Of a stretch of DNA of 64,000 nucleotides, positions 37,088-46,970 are shown piece by piece. The DNA is from Lachnospiraceae bacterium (GTDB lineage Bacteria > Bacillota > Clostridia > Lachnospirales > Lachnospiraceae). The translations under genes and the position numbers were made by a program. The stretch's first letter is position 1. Every line of letters starts with the position of its first letter. The DNA lies in contig JAGAJL010000015.1 of assembly GCA_017626095.1 (NCBI GenBank), forward strand, positions 62,001-126,000. The letters run 5' to 3'. The notes beneath the pieces were generated by a model. It was given only the letters and a program-made list of their open reading frames with translations. It had not been told where the DNA came from and made no database searches.

Positions 37088-38767
37088 TTATTTATTTTCA
37101 GCCAGATCATCGGCATCAAATACGTCACTGATTGGTGCACCAGGTGAAACCATGGGGAATACCTTATCATCCTCATGGATAACAACTTCAATAAGAGCAG
37201 GCTGTTTACATTCCAGTGCTGCCTGAATTGCTGTAGCTACATCTTCTTTTGTCTCTACTTTAAATGCTTTACAGCCTAAAGCTTCTGCAACTTTACAATA
37301 GTCAACCGCATCATTTAAAATCGTCTGCGAATAACGGTGACCATAGAAAAGTGTCTGCCATTGTCTTACCATACCAAGCACCTGATTATTGATAACAACT
37401 TCAATAATCGGGATATTGTATCTGGATGCAGTTGCTAACTCCTGCATATTCATGCGGAAACAGCCATCCCCCGCAATGTTGATAACGGTTTTATCCGGTC
37501 TGCCGAGTTTCGCTCCAATACAGGCTCCAAGTCCATATCCCATCGTACCGAGACCGCCGGATGATAAAAATGTGCGCGGTTCTGAATAGTGATAAAACTG
37601 TGCTGCCCACATCTGATGCTGACCAACATCTGTTGTAATAATCGCTTCTCCCTTGGTCTCCCGATCTAAAGCTTCAATAAAATACGGGCAACTCAAAGTA
37701 GAATCATCATATTTTAACGGATATTTCTCCTTTAATTCTAAAATATGCGCCATCCAGTCTTTATGCTCTGTTTTGGTCACTTTTTCATTCAGTTTTAACA
37801 GAATTTCTTTCAGATCACCAATCAAAGCTGCATCTGTTTTGATATTTTTGTTGATTTCCGCAGCATCAATATCGATATGTATAATCTTTGCACCTTCCGC
37901 AAATCTTTTGGGATTTCCGATAACACGGTCAGAAAAACGGACACCAAGTGCAATTAAGCAGTCACATTCCGATACGCCAAGATTGGATGTCTTGGTACCG
38001 TGCATACCGAGCATTCCGGTATAATGAGCATCATTTCCGTTAAAAGCACCTTTTCCAAGTAAGGAATCACATACCGGAGCATCTATTTTTGCAACAAGCG
38101 CTCTTACTTCATCAGAAGCACCGGAAAGAATGGCACCGCCACCAACAAAAATGTACGGTTTTTCTGCCTCATTAATCATCTTTGCTACTTCATCAATCTG
38201 AGAAGTGGTGTATTTGCTCTTTTTCTCAATTTTAAGCGGTTCTACTTTGGTATATTCGGTCGTATTTGCCGTAACATCTTTGGTAATATCCACAAGAACC
38301 GGTCCGGGTCTGCCGCTTTGTGCAATATAAAAGGCCTTTCGAATGGTATCGGCAAGCTTTGTAACATCTTTTACAATAAAACTGTGCTTGGTAATCGGCA
38401 TGGTAACACCGGCGATATCCACTTCCTGAAAGGAATCTTTTCCAAGCGCAGGAAGAACAACATTTGCGGTAATGGCAACAACCGGAATGGAATCCATATA
38501 TGCCGTAGCGATACCGGTTACTAAGTTGGTTGCACCCGGACCACTGGTTGCCATGCAGACACCAACTTTTCCGGTAGCTCTTGCATAACCGTCTGCCGCA
38601 TGCGCAGCTCCCTGTTCATGGGAAGTCAACACATGTCTGATTTCAGCACTGTGTTTATATAATGCGTCATATACATTTAAGATGGTTCCTCCCGGATATC
38701 CGAAAACCGTATCAACGCCTTGTTCTTTTAAGCATTCAATTACAATTTCTGAACCTGTTAATTGCAT
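37088..38767 (-). CDS. ilvB: Acetolactate synthase, large (catalytic) subunit
   Basis: 559 residues, ThDP- and FAD-dependent condensation of pyruvate in valine/leucine/isoleucine synthesis. N-terminal ThDP glutamate in VLTSHEQGAAHAADGYAR; FAD region around VRALVAKIDAPVCDSLLG; C-terminal ThDP-Mg motif NIAGDGCFRMNMQELATAS with VVINNQVLGMVRQ. Length and VIECLKEQGVDTVFGYPGGT fit the biosynthetic type. No small regulatory subunit (ilvN/ilvH) gene follows; instead the next gene is an L,D-transpeptidase. The start follows AGGGAGAGTAGAAA. Confidence 0.95.
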   Translation of the reverse strand: MQLTGSEIVIECLKEQGVDTVFGYPGGTILNVYDALYKHSAEIRHVLTSHEQGAAHAADGYARATGKVGVCMATSGPGATNLVTGIATAYMDSIPVVAITANVVLPALGKDSFQEVDIAGVTMPITKHSFIVKDVTKLADTIRKAFYIAQSGRPGPVLVDITKDVTANTTEYTKVEPLKIEKKSKYTTSQIDEVAKMINEAEKPYIFVGGGAILSGASDEVRALVAKIDAPVCDSLLGKGAFNGNDAHYTGMLGMHGTKTSNLGVSECDCLIALGVRFSDRVIGNPKRFAEGAKIIHIDIDAAEINKNIKTDAALIGDLKEILLKLNEKVTKTEHKDWMAHILELKEKYPLKYDDSTLSCPYFIEALDRETKGEAIITTDVGQHQMWAAQFYHYSEPRTFLSSGGLGTMGYGLGACIGAKLGRPDKTVINIAGDGCFRMNMQELATASRYNIPIIEVVINNQVLGMVRQWQTLFYGHRYSQTILNDAVDYCKVAEALGCKAFKVETKEDVATAIQAALECKQPALIEVVIHEDDKVFPMVSPGAPISDVFDADDLAENK

Positions 38768-38817
38768 TTTCTACTCTCCCTTAATTATAATACATATTTC
38801 AAATAACTATATGTAAT

Positions 38818-38870
38818 ATGATACCAGAGTCAAAAGGTCATAATTTGTGCGTAGCAATCCGTGGTATCAT
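38818..38870. repeat. Palindromic repeat, family B copy 4
   Basis: ATGATACCAGAGTCAAAAGG at the left end and GCAATCCGTGGTATCAT at the right end form inverted termini. It lies between ilvB start and ilvD stop. Confidence 0.75.
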
Positions 38871-38910
38871 TTGGACATCTCTTGAATTAGTTACTATAAC
38901 ATTCCTTACA

Positions 38911-40584
38911 TTAGTCATTTTTCTTTACTTCTAAAATTGCACCTCTGTTACCGCTTGTAACAAGTTCTTTGTATCTGGCAAGATAACCGGTCGTCACTTT
39001 TGGTTCACGAGGCTGCCATTTTGCTTTTCTTGCTGCTAATTCTTCATCTGACACTTTGAAATCCAGTTTCATTTCCGGAATATTGATTGAAATAATGTCG
39101 CCTTCTTCTACAAGCGCAATCGGACCTCCTACCGCTGCTTCCGGTGAAACATGTCCGATGGATGCTCCTCTGGATGCACCGGAGAAACGACCGTCTGTAA
39201 TCAAAGCAACGCTCGCTCCCAGACCCATTCCGGCAATCGCGGATGTCGGATTTAACATTTCTCTCATACCGGGACCGCCTTTGGGACCTTCATAACGAAT
39301 GACAACAACATCTCCGGCAACGATCTTTCCGCCTTTAATAGCCGCAATTGCGTCTTCTTCACAATCAAATACTCTGGCAGGACCTTCATGTACAAGCATT
39401 TCCTCTGCAACAGCAGAACGCTTAACAACACTGCCGTCAGGAGCCAGATTGCCTTTTAATACGGCAAGACCACCTGTCTTACTATACGGATTATCGACCG
39501 GTCTGATTACCTCGGGATTTTTATTAACTGCATTTTTAATATTTTCACCAATGGTCTTTCCGGTTACAGTCATACAATCGGTATTTAACAATCCGATATC
39601 GGCTAGTTCTTTCATAACGGCATAAACACCGCCGGCTTCATTTAAGTCCTCCATATAAGTCGGACCTGCAGGAGCCAGATGACAGAGGTTCGGTGTTTTT
39701 TCACTAATCGGATTTGCAAATGCAATATCAAAATCAAATCCGATTTCATGAGCAATGGCAGGAAGATGTAACATACTGTTTGTAGAACAACCAAGTGCCA
39801 TATCCACAGTCAGTGCGTTTAAAACAGCTTCTTTAGTCATAATATCACGAGGACGAATATTTTTGCGATACATTTCCATAACCGCCATACCCGCATGCTT
39901 TGCAAGCTTAATACGCTCAGAGTAAACGGCAGGAATGGTTCCGTTTCCACCAAGGCCCATACCCAATGCTTCTGTTAAACAGTTCATGGAATTTGCGGTA
40001 TACATACCGGAGCAGGAGCCACAGGTAGGACAAACCTTTTCTTCAAATTCACGAACTTCTTCTTCACTCATAGTACCGGCAGCATGAGAACCGACTGCCT
40101 CGAACATGGAAGAAAGACTTCTTTTTTGACCTTTTACATGACCTGCAAGCATTGGACCACCGGATACAAATACGGTAGGAACATTGATACGTGCAGCAGC
40201 CATCAATAAACCGGGGACATTTTTATCACAGTTGGGAACCATGACTAAAGCATCAAACTGATGCGCCAAAGCCATACATTCTGTGGAATCGGCAATCAGA
40301 TCTCTGGTAACCAAAGAATATTTCATTCCGATGTGTCCCATAGCAATTCCGTCACAAACAGCAATTGCAGGAAATACAACCGGCACACCGCCTGCTTCTG
40401 CAACACCTAGTTTTACGGCATTAACAATTTTATCCAGGTTCATATGTCCGGGAACAATTTCATTGTACGAACTTACGATACCTACCATGGGCTTTTTCAT
40501 TTCTTCTTCGGTAAAACCCAATGCATTGAACAAACTTCTGTGAGGTGCCTGCGACATCCCTGTTTTAACATTATCACTCTTCAT
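38911..40584 (-). CDS. ilvD: Dihydroxy-acid dehydratase
   Basis: 557 residues from the chosen start [20 protein letters not shown]. Fe-S enzyme that dehydrates dihydroxy-acids in branched-chain amino acid synthesis. Cluster-binding cysteines lie in [11 protein letters not shown] and [39 protein letters not shown] is also diagnostic. The start at 40584 is chosen over two ATGs 6 and 24 nt upstream, because GGCAGG lies 8 nt before it. The 5' region (40609-40752) is extremely AT-rich with no terminator after leuB, so the gene is probably co-transcribed with leuB. Confidence 0.96.
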   Translation of the reverse strand: MKSDNVKTGMSQAPHRSLFNALGFTEEEMKKPMVGIVSSYNEIVPGHMNLDKIVNAVKLGVAEAGGVPVVFPAIAVCDGIAMGHIGMKYSLVTRDLIADSTECMALAHQFDALVMVPNCDKNVPGLLMAAARINVPTVFVSGGPMLAGHVKGQKRSLSSMFEAVGSHAAGTMSEEEVREFEEKVCPTCGSCSGMYTANSMNCLTEALGMGLGGNGTIPAVYSERIKLAKHAGMAVMEMYRKNIRPRDIMTKEAVLNALTVDMALGCSTNSMLHLPAIAHEIGFDFDIAFANPISEKTPNLCHLAPAGPTYMEDLNEAGGVYAVMKELADIGLLNTDCMTVTGKTIGENIKNAVNKNPEVIRPVDNPYSKTGGLAVLKGNLAPDGSVVKRSAVAEEMLVHEGPARVFDCEEDAIAAIKGGKIVAGDVVVIRYEGPKGGPGMREMLNPTSAIAGMGLGASVALITDGRFSGASRGASIGHVSPEAAVGGPIALVEEGDIISINIPEMKLDFKVSDEELAARKAKWQPREPKVTTGYLARYKELVTSGNRGAILEVKKND

Positions 40585-40752
40585 TATCATTACCTGCCTT
40601 TTTAACAAATCTCAAAACTTATATTTTTTAAAACATTTAAATTATATATGTATATCAATATTTCAATATATAAATATTTTTCATTACTTTTTTATATTTT
40701 TACATTTCAATATTATATATTTTTATCTTTTCTAAAGTATTGCCAATATACA

Positions 40753-41853
40753 TTACACTCTCTGTGCCAGCAAATCTCCCATCTGTTTGCAGCCCACCAG
40801 TGTAAAGCTACTTCTTTGCGCTTCATCCTGTGGCATGATATCAATGGTACGATAGCCTTCTTTTAATACCATGGAGACAGCGTTTTCTATCGCATCTGCT
40901 TCTTTATCCAAATCAAACGAATAACGAAGCATCATGGCTGCGGAAAGGATTGTGGCAATCGGATTGGCGATATCTTTTCCGGCAATATCCGGTGCACTTC
41001 CGTGACTGGGCTCATATAAACCGAATTTCGTATCATTTAAAGATGCCGATGCTAACATACCGATGGAACCGGTTACCATACTTGCTTCATCCGATAAAAT
41101 GTCACCAAACATATTTTCCGTCAAAATCACATCAAACTGAGCCGGATCTTTCACAAGCTGCATTGCACAGTTGTCAACCAGCATATGTTCCAGTGTGACT
41201 TTCGGATAATCTTTTGCCACTTCCGTAACAATTTTTCTCCAAAGTCTGGAAGAATCCAAAACGTTTGCTTTATCAACACTGGTGACTTTTTTGCGTCTCT
41301 TCATCGCAATGTCAAATCCCTTAATGGCAATGCGGCGAATCTCATCTTCGGAATAAGTCAGGGTATCTACAGCGACCATTTTTCCGTCAATCTCTTCTGT
41401 CTTACGTTCACCGAAATACAAACCACCGGTCAGCTCTCTCATAATCATCATATCAAAACCGGCTTTTGAAATTTCTTCTTTTAACGGACATGCCGACGCA
41501 AGTTCATCATACAACACGGCCGGTCGAAGATTCGCAAACAAATTCAGCTCCTTGCGGATTTTTAATAAACCTGCCTCCGGTCTTAAATTGGGTGCCAGTT
41601 TATACCAAGGGCTGGTTGTGGTATTTCCGCCAATGGAACCCATCAACACCGCATCTGCGGACTTCGCTGTTGCAATCGCCTCATCCGTAAGCGGTACGCC
41701 ATGCACATCAATGGACGCCCCGCCCATCAGAATATCCGTAAAATCCATTTCATGTCCGAATTTTGCTCCGACGGCATCCAATACTTTTTTTGCCTCATTC
41801 ACGATTTCCGGACCAATTCCATCACCGGGAATACATACAATATTTAATTTCAT
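40753..41853 (-). CDS. leuB: 3-isopropylmalate dehydrogenase
   Basis: 366 residues. NAD-dependent oxidative decarboxylation in leucine synthesis. Begins [38 protein letters not shown] and [22 protein letters not shown] carry the substrate and metal residues. Of two adjacent ATGs, the second gives better spacing from GAGG. leuA, leuC and leuD are not in the window. A promoter with an internal palindrome lies at 41996-42024. Confidence 0.96.
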   Translation of the reverse strand: MKLNIVCIPGDGIGPEIVNEAKKVLDAVGAKFGHEMDFTDILMGGASIDVHGVPLTDEAIATAKSADAVLMGSIGGNTTTSPWYKLAPNLRPEAGLLKIRKELNLFANLRPAVLYDELASACPLKEEISKAGFDMMIMRELTGGLYFGERKTEEIDGKMVAVDTLTYSEDEIRRIAIKGFDIAMKRRKKVTSVDKANVLDSSRLWRKIVTEVAKDYPKVTLEHMLVDNCAMQLVKDPAQFDVILTENMFGDILSDEASMVTGSIGMLASASLNDTKFGLYEPSHGSAPDIAGKDIANPIATILSAAMMLRYSFDLDKEADAIENAVSMVLKEGYRTIDIMPQDEAQRSSFTLVGCKQMGDLLAQRV

Positions 41854-41995
41854 CATCTATCCTCATCTTTCTAAATGATCATCATTCCAATTTTAAGCAT
41901 AAGTATCTTGTCAGAATGCAATCATTTTTCATAATTTAACGCTTTTAACATGTGTTCAAAAATATATAGATAATTTTTGACCCCTATATCATACT

Positions 41996-42024
41996 ATCAT
42001 AATAGAAACCGTTTCAAATATCAA
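41996..42024 (-). promoter_or_regulatory. leuB promoter with palindromic operator-like spacer
   Basis: On the minus strand TTGATA, 17 bp, TATGAT. The spacer contains the perfect odd palindrome GAAACGGTTTC (42005-42015), a likely repressor site. The leader of about 135 nt has no T-box signature (no GGTGG-type antiterminator found). In the remainder of 41854-42185 I see only a family B end (TTTTTGACCCCTATATCATA, 41977-41996) and AT-rich sequence. Confidence 0.55.
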
Positions 42025-42185
42025 CAATTTTCATACTAATTAGTCATTCTATAACTTCATGTAATAATTTATATAAATCATGGTTATTGCACTCAAAAAG
42101 GTCAAAGGCTTTCACGGAAATGTCATATTGATAAGCACTTGACAAGGATTAATAATCCTCATCTGATTTTATTCCAATTATCACA

Positions 42186-42217
42186 CAAAAATGGCTATGC
42201 GAATTTCGCATAGCCAT
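42186..42217 (-). terminator. Terminator of yajC
   Basis: On the minus strand ATGGCTATGCGAA and TTCGCATAGCCAT form a perfect stem, followed by TTTTTGTG. It lies 35 bp past the yajC stop. Confidence 0.9.
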
Positions 42218-42251
42218 AACTTGTCTTTTCCAAATGAGAAAAATATCTCTT

Positions 42252-42620
42252 TTATTTTTCTTTCTTTTTCTCTTTTTTATCTTCTGCAGGAGCAGGTGCA
42301 CCGGCTTTTTCAATCTGCGCAATTGCACTTTTGCTCATCGGAATACGACAGTTTTTATTGCTACCGAATTCCACAATGACAGTGTCATCCGTAATATCAA
42401 TAATCATACCGTAAAAACCGCTTGTTGTTAAAACACTGTCACCAATCTGCATTTCAGCGAGCATTGCATTGATTCTCTTCTGCTCTTTTCTCTGTGAGCC
42501 ACCCATCAACCAAAACATTGCTACAATTGCTACAATCCATACAACTATATAAACAACGGTATTCATTGGGCTCATTCCTGCATTTGCTGCATCAGCTGTA
42601 CCTGATAATAAAATTCCCAT
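42252..42620 (-). CDS. yajC: Preprotein translocase subunit YajC
   Basis: 122 residues. One membrane segment (VVYIVVWIVAIVAMFWLM), then RKEQKRINAMLAEMQIGDSVLTTSGFYGMI, the core of YajC, and a Lys/Glu tail. It associates with SecDF to aid Sec translocation. The start follows AGGAGGTCCAATT. It has its own promoter (42653-42681) and terminator. tgt lies upstream on the same strand, an order common in bacteria. Confidence 0.95.
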   Translation of the reverse strand: MGILLSGTADAANAGMSPMNTVVYIVVWIVAIVAMFWLMGGSQRKEQKRINAMLAEMQIGDSVLTTSGFYGMIIDITDDTVIVEFGSNKNCRIPMSKSAIAQIEKAGAPAPAEDKKEKKKEK

Positions 42621-42652
42621 AATTGGACCTCCTGTAAATTCAACTAAAAAAC

Positions 42653-42681
42653 ATCATACACAAAACCCTGCTTTTCTTCAA
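42653..42681 (-). promoter_or_regulatory. Sigma-A promoter of yajC
   Basis: On the minus strand TTGAAG, 17 bp, TATGAT, between a family B repeat and the yajC start. Confidence 0.6.
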
Positions 42682-42714
42682 GTAGTTTTGTAAATTTCAT
42701 AAGTTTTTTAGAAT

Positions 42715-42762
42715 TATACCGGGATTGCAATAGCACAAAGTGCATAGCAATCCGATGGTATC
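42715..42762. repeat. Palindromic repeat, family B copy 5 (minimal form)
   Basis: The shortest copy: a near-perfect palindrome TATACCGGGATTGC ... GCAATCCGATGGTATC with inner GCACAAAGTGC. It lies 6 bp past the tgt stop. Confidence 0.8.
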
Positions 42763-42767
42763 TAAAA

Positions 42768-43895
42768 TTATTGTTTCTTCATAGAATCCAGCATTTCTTT
42801 TTTAAACTGTGAAAATCTTCCTTCATCGAGAGCCTGTCTGATTTGTTCCATCAGATGATTGTAAAAATACAAATTATGCATGACACAAAAACGCATGCCT
42901 AACATTTCTTTGGCCTTTAGCAAATGTCTGACATAGGCTCTGCTGTATCTGCGACATGCCGGGCACTGACAGCCTTCTTCGATTGGTCTATCATCCAGTT
43001 CGTATTTTGCATTTAATAAATTTAACTTGCCATTTGCCGTATAAACATTGGCATGCCTGCCGTTTCTTGTCGGATATACACAATCAAAGAAGTCAATTCC
43101 GCGATCAACCGCTTCCAAAATATTTTCCGGTGTTCCGACGCCCATTAAATAAGTCGGCTTATTCTGAGGCAGAAACGGAACCGTCTCATCCAGTATATGA
43201 TACATCTGTTCATGCGTTTCCCCTACGGCAAGACCACCAATCGCATAACCGGGAAGATCAAACTCAGCAATGCGTTTTGCATGTTCAATACGGATATCAT
43301 CATAAATAGCCCCCTGATTGATACCAAACAGCATCTGCTCCTTGTTAATCGTATCATCCAGGCTATTCAACCGCGCCATTTCATTTTTACAGCGTTCGAG
43401 CCATCTGGTTGTACGCTCCACAGATTTTACCACATAATTTTTATCAGCCAGTGCCGGTGCGCATTCGTCAAACGCCATTGCTATCGTCGATGCCAAATTT
43501 GACTGAATCTGCATACTCTCTTCCGGTCCCATAAAAATTTTATGGCCATCGATATGAGACTGAAATGTTACCCCTTCTTCTTTGATGCTGCGAAGCTTTG
43601 CAAGTGAAAAAACCTGAAATCCTCCCGAATCAGTCAAAATTGGTTTGTTCCAGCTCACGAACTTATGTAAACCGCCTAGTTTTTTTACAATTTCATCTCC
43701 GGGACGCACATGAAGGTGATAGGTATTGGATAACTGCACCTGTGTCCCAAGGCCTTCTAAATCTTCTGTTGAAACAGCACCTTTGATTGCTGCAACCGTA
43801 CCTACGTTCATAAAAACGGGGGTTTCAATCACTCCGTGAGGCGTATGAAAACGACCTCGTTTTGCACGTCCTTCTGTTTTTAATAATTCATACAT
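42768..43895 (-). CDS. tgt: tRNA-guanine transglycosylase
   Basis: 375 residues. Exchanges guanine-34 for the queuosine precursor in GUN anticodon tRNAs. Catalytic aspartates in ILTDSGGFQVFSLAKL and CVYPTRNGRHA region (FFDCVYPTRNGR); zinc site CQCPACRRYSRAYVRHL with a later His. Begins MYELLKTEGRAKRGRFHTPHG. The Shine-Dalgarno is weak. A family B palindrome directly follows the stop. Confidence 0.97.
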   Translation of the reverse strand: MYELLKTEGRAKRGRFHTPHGVIETPVFMNVGTVAAIKGAVSTEDLEGLGTQVQLSNTYHLHVRPGDEIVKKLGGLHKFVSWNKPILTDSGGFQVFSLAKLRSIKEEGVTFQSHIDGHKIFMGPEESMQIQSNLASTIAMAFDECAPALADKNYVVKSVERTTRWLERCKNEMARLNSLDDTINKEQMLFGINQGAIYDDIRIEHAKRIAEFDLPGYAIGGLAVGETHEQMYHILDETVPFLPQNKPTYLMGVGTPENILEAVDRGIDFFDCVYPTRNGRHANVYTANGKLNLLNAKYELDDRPIEEGCQCPACRRYSRAYVRHLLKAKEMLGMRFCVMHNLYFYNHLMEQIRQALDEGRFSQFKKEMLDSMKKQ

Positions 43896-43958
43896 ATGCT
43901 TATCTCTTTAACTTTCTTTTATATCTATATATCTTGTCTAACACAATCTTTCAATCAC

Positions 43959-44858
43959 TTAGTCTTTCATCAATTCCGTAAATTCCTCCAGACAAAGATT
44001 CTGTTCCTTCATAACTTTTGCAGCTTTCTTTCCTACATATCGAAAATGCCACGGTTCAAATTCAATTCCGGTAATGCTTTCTTTTCCGAGCGGATAACGA
44101 ATGACAAAACCATATTCCGTACAGTGCTTTTCCAGCCATATTCCCGCATCCGATGCTCCAAATCCTTCATTTAAGCCGGAATATTTATCTGAAACAATGT
44201 CCAAGGCAAGACCAATTTCATGCTCGCTGGCTCCCGGAATGGTAACGGCCTGCGCCGTCAGATAATAAGCATCCATATAGGAATTGCCTTGTTTTATATA
44301 TTTTTTAACCTTTTTATCAAACAGATAGTCCTGACGGCTGCTCGGCCTGTATGGCGAACAAACAACCAGATTAATTCCTTCTTCTTTCGCATCCTCAAAC
44401 ATCTTATTCAAATCAGAAATAATCCTTCGATCACATTTCATGCGACCGCGCGGAGTGCTGATACTTCCAAGCTTTAATTCATAATCATCCGGTATCGGAT
44501 GCTGTTTATTGACTAAAATCAAACGCCAGTCATTCACTCTGAATTCTGAATAATCCACTTCTGACGAATCAATCAGTTGTTCCGTCTTTTTTTCACTTTT
44601 TTCTTTTTGAATATTATCACCAGATGCTTGTCCGATTGCCTGTTCTAGCGGTTGTTTCGTATGCACTGATGCTTGGTTTGAAAAAGTCTCAACAACAGCT
44701 TCGCCACTTATAATTTCTTCTTCATAAAAGTAATTCTGCAAAGCAGACCACATCACACTACAATTACAAACAAAAAGCAAAAAAGCAAAGGAAACAATAA
44801 TCAATTTTCCATAAAATATCCCCAAAGCACAGGACTTTTCTTTTGTTTTTTCTTCCAT
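43959..44858 (-). CDS. VanY-type D-alanyl-D-alanine carboxypeptidase
   Basis: 299 residues. N-terminal membrane segment (LIIVSFAFLLFVCNCSVMWS), a Ser/Glu-rich spacer, then an M15 peptidase domain at the outer face. Zinc and catalytic motifs are GASEHEIGLALDIV (S-x-H-x6-D) and FEPWHFRYVG (E-x2-H). It should trim the terminal D-Ala of peptidoglycan stem peptides. No vancomycin-resistance genes surround it, so a housekeeping role is likely. The ribosome binding site is weak (GGTGGAAGC). Confidence 0.92.
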   Translation of the reverse strand: MEEKTKEKSCALGIFYGKLIIVSFAFLLFVCNCSVMWSALQNYFYEEEIISGEAVVETFSNQASVHTKQPLEQAIGQASGDNIQKEKSEKKTEQLIDSSEVDYSEFRVNDWRLILVNKQHPIPDDYELKLGSISTPRGRMKCDRRIISDLNKMFEDAKEEGINLVVCSPYRPSSRQDYLFDKKVKKYIKQGNSYMDAYYLTAQAVTIPGASEHEIGLALDIVSDKYSGLNEGFGASDAGIWLEKHCTEYGFVIRYPLGKESITGIEFEPWHFRYVGKKAAKVMKEQNLCLEEFTELMKD

Positions 44859-45011
44859 GCTTCCACCATATAAATCACATATTTAACATGCATTGATTAT
44901 TCTATCATGTTTTTTGATTTTTAGCAGTTATTTTTTCTCACAATATAATTCTTTAAAATACTATCAAAAACTATCATTTTTTCAAAATCTATCAAATTAT
45001 TTCAAATTGTT

Positions 45012-45725
45012 TCAAACGAAATTCTCACTCTCTGTCTGCATGATGATATCAGAATACTCCGGATATTTCCTTAAAAATCGATTAATAACCTGTGGATTAT
45101 TCCAATAATGCATAGGATAAATATGCCGCACATTTATTTTCTTCAAAAAATAAAGCATTCCCTTTGCATAATCCTGCTCCTGTCTTGGGTCTAAAGGCAG
45201 AAATGCTACATCCAGCATATTATTTATGTCATTTTCTTGCAAGTAAGCATTTAACAAATCAATCTCATGACGATAGTTTCCGGTCATTTGTTTATTATAC
45301 TGTTCGCTTTCTCCTTCCCATACCCAGTCGTTTAAATCTCCTGCATGATAGATATTTCCTTCCGGGCATTGCACCAAAAAAGCCACGCCGGCATCCGTGG
45401 AATGTAATGTTCTTAAAATTGTGTTGCACGGCAGCTCATAGGTTTCATGAAATGTAACCTTTTGAATCGCCACGTCGTCAGGATATAGCTTAGGCGAAAT
45501 ATCTTTTGCAAGCACGGCAGTCACATGTTTCATTCCCATATTTTTCAAAAGAGAAAAGACCTCTTTATTGTAATGGTCTCTATGACTGTGACTGGCAAAA
45601 ACCAAAATCTGCTTATTCTCATCCAAAGATGGCAAAGAGCCTTTATAATAATCAAACAGATAATAGCATTCTTTTGTTTCCACCAAAAATCCACTGTGAT
45701 AAATATAGGTTATCTTCATTTTCAT
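45012..45725 (-). CDS. MBL-fold metallo-hydrolase (UlaG-like)
   Basis: 237 residues. Metal motif ASHSHRDHY (HxHxDH) and later VAFLVQCPEGNIYHAGDLND and YPMHYWNN. Start of the fold: ITYIYHSGFLVETKECYYLFDY, as in UlaG-type proteins. The substrate is unknown. The start follows AGGAAGATTGA. Its leader carries a complete terminator (45735-45768) between promoter and start, suggesting attenuation. Confidence 0.87.
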   Translation of the reverse strand: MKMKITYIYHSGFLVETKECYYLFDYYKGSLPSLDENKQILVFASHSHRDHYNKEVFSLLKNMGMKHVTAVLAKDISPKLYPDDVAIQKVTFHETYELPCNTILRTLHSTDAGVAFLVQCPEGNIYHAGDLNDWVWEGESEQYNKQMTGNYRHEIDLLNAYLQENDINNMLDVAFLPLDPRQEQDYAKGMLYFLKKINVRHIYPMHYWNNPQVINRFLRKYPEYSDIIMQTESENFV

Positions 45726-45734
45726 TCAATCTTC

Positions 45735-45768
45735 CTGAAAAAATAAACTCTCCCGGTTAAAGGAGAGC
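45735..45768 (-). terminator. Terminator in the MBL gene leader (possible attenuator)
   Basis: On the minus strand GCTCTCC, loop TTTAACC, GGGAGAG, then TTTATTTTTT, ending about 10 bp before the MBL start codon. It is downstream of the promoter at 45801-45829, so it interrupts the MBL leader. Confidence 0.75.
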
Positions 45769-45800
45769 ATTATTGTCTTGGTACATTTACGCACACCATT

Positions 45801-45829
45801 ATAATATGCCATTTATGATATATTTTCAA
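45801..45829 (-). promoter_or_regulatory. Putative promoter of the MBL-fold gene
   Basis: On the minus strand TTGAAA, 17 bp, TATTAT. Start of transcription would give a leader of about 70 nt containing the terminator. Confidence 0.55.
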
Positions 45830-45866
45830 GGCCTTCCCGGCTAATATGAAATACTTTGTTGTCCAT
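45813..45866 (-). CDS. Possible 17-residue leader or relic peptide
   Basis: MDNKVFHISREGLENIS, preceded by GAGGAG at 8 nt. The -35 region of the MBL promoter lies inside it. It could be a leader peptide or a gene relic. Only the ribosome binding site supports it. Confidence 0.25.
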   Translation of the reverse strand: MDNKVFHISREGLENIS

Positions 45867-45946
45867 GAGTATTGCTCCTCATCACACTTCCTTTGCCATA
45901 AAAATCACATGCTCGCAATGAATGAAATTGTTCTTTTTTCTTACGT

Positions 45947-46486
45947 TCATTCATTTTCCCCTCTCACATAATCTACAATCGGATTGATATACATTTTATC
46001 TGCTATGTCATAAGACTTTGAAAGCATCTCACCCATAATTTTTTCCTGTTCAGTTGCATCCTTTTTCTTTCTTACCATGGATGCAAATGCCTTCATAGCC
46101 AATTTCATAGTCAGTTTCATCTTTTCATAGGAAATTCCACCCTGACAATAAAATGCCTTCGCATATTTACGCTCTTCGTCAGTCAATGCATTATGAAGAG
46201 CCACATCAACTTCGGGATTTTCATTGGGACTTGCCCCCACACAGAAAAGTACCAGTTTTTTCTCCTTCCAGTCAGGAATACGTTGTGTAAACCATTCACA
46301 GTTTACAATTTTTCCGCCCATGGCCCAGCCACCGTATATGATAACATCCGCTGTATCAAAATATTGAGTATCCTGCTTCTTGGCCTCCTCTAATGTCATG
46401 GCATCTGCCTTCAGTTCCTCTGCCAGCCAGTCGGCATATCGTTTGGTAAATCCTGTTTGTGATGTATAAACGATTAATGTTTTCAT
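45947..46486 (-). CDS. Flavodoxin-domain protein
   Basis: 179 residues. FMN phosphate loop TSQTGFTKRYADWL at the N-terminus, then DVIIYGGWAMGGKI and VLFCVGASPNENPE, as in the flavodoxin-like HemG group. It is likely a small electron-transfer or quinone-type reductase. It overlaps the MarR-type regulator gene upstream by 4 bp (ATGA), so it is probably the regulated partner. Confidence 0.88.
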   Translation of the reverse strand: MKTLIVYTSQTGFTKRYADWLAEELKADAMTLEEAKKQDTQYFDTADVIIYGGWAMGGKIVNCEWFTQRIPDWKEKKLVLFCVGASPNENPEVDVALHNALTDEERKYAKAFYCQGGISYEKMKLTMKLAMKAFASMVRKKKDATEQEKIMGEMLSKSYDIADKMYINPIVDYVRGENE

Positions 46487-46953
46487 GATTTTTTTAAATT
46501 CCTTTCCATTTGTAATATTGTCTGTATTGTTGTGATAATCTGTTCTTCTGTTATCCCTTCATACATCTGATTCATTTTGATTTCACTAGCTTTGTCATTT
46601 TTACTGCAAAAATCCATACATTTTTTTGTTGTAACAATTCTCTGCTTTCTTCGATCCGTCTCGTCAGCCAGAATTTCTATAAATCCCTTTTTTTCTAATT
46701 TCAATAAAATCTGTTTGACATTCTGATGTGAACTTGCCATGATATCCGATAATTCATTTATAGTAGGATTGTCCTTGCATAAATTTATGCAGATAATAGC
46801 AAAAAACTGTTTCCATGTAATCTCCTCGAAAAACGAATCTGCAACCGTCTGAAAACAATTATCAAAGGCACTAAGCAGTCCAATTAAAAAAGTTCCCGGC
46901 GGCATCTGTCCAAATTCAACATTGCTGTTTTGAACCATTGCATTATAATCCAT
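46483..46953 (-). CDS. MarR-family transcriptional regulator
   Basis: 156 residues with a winged helix: NPTINELSDIMASSHQNVKQ (recognition helix), LEKKGFIEILADETDRRKQR (wing). Such regulators usually repress their own operon and respond to small ligands or oxidants. It is first in an operon with the flavodoxin gene. Two palindromes overlap its promoter (47055-47091). Start follows GAGGGGCTTT. Confidence 0.9.
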   Translation of the reverse strand: MDYNAMVQNSNVEFGQMPPGTFLIGLLSAFDNCFQTVADSFFEEITWKQFFAIICINLCKDNPTINELSDIMASSHQNVKQILLKLEKKGFIEILADETDRRKQRIVTTKKCMDFCSKNDKASEIKMNQMYEGITEEQIITTIQTILQMERNLKKS

Positions 46954-46970
46954 AAAGCCCCTCCTCGTAA

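Noticed and set aside
36784..37147. Overlapping plus-strand open frames near the ilvB end
   Set aside because: They are by-products of the family D palindrome and antisense to the L,D-transpeptidase and ilvB.
41854..42185. T-box or leucine riboswitch upstream of leuB
   Set aside because: No T-box GGTGG-type motif, specifier loop or antiterminator was seen in the leader.
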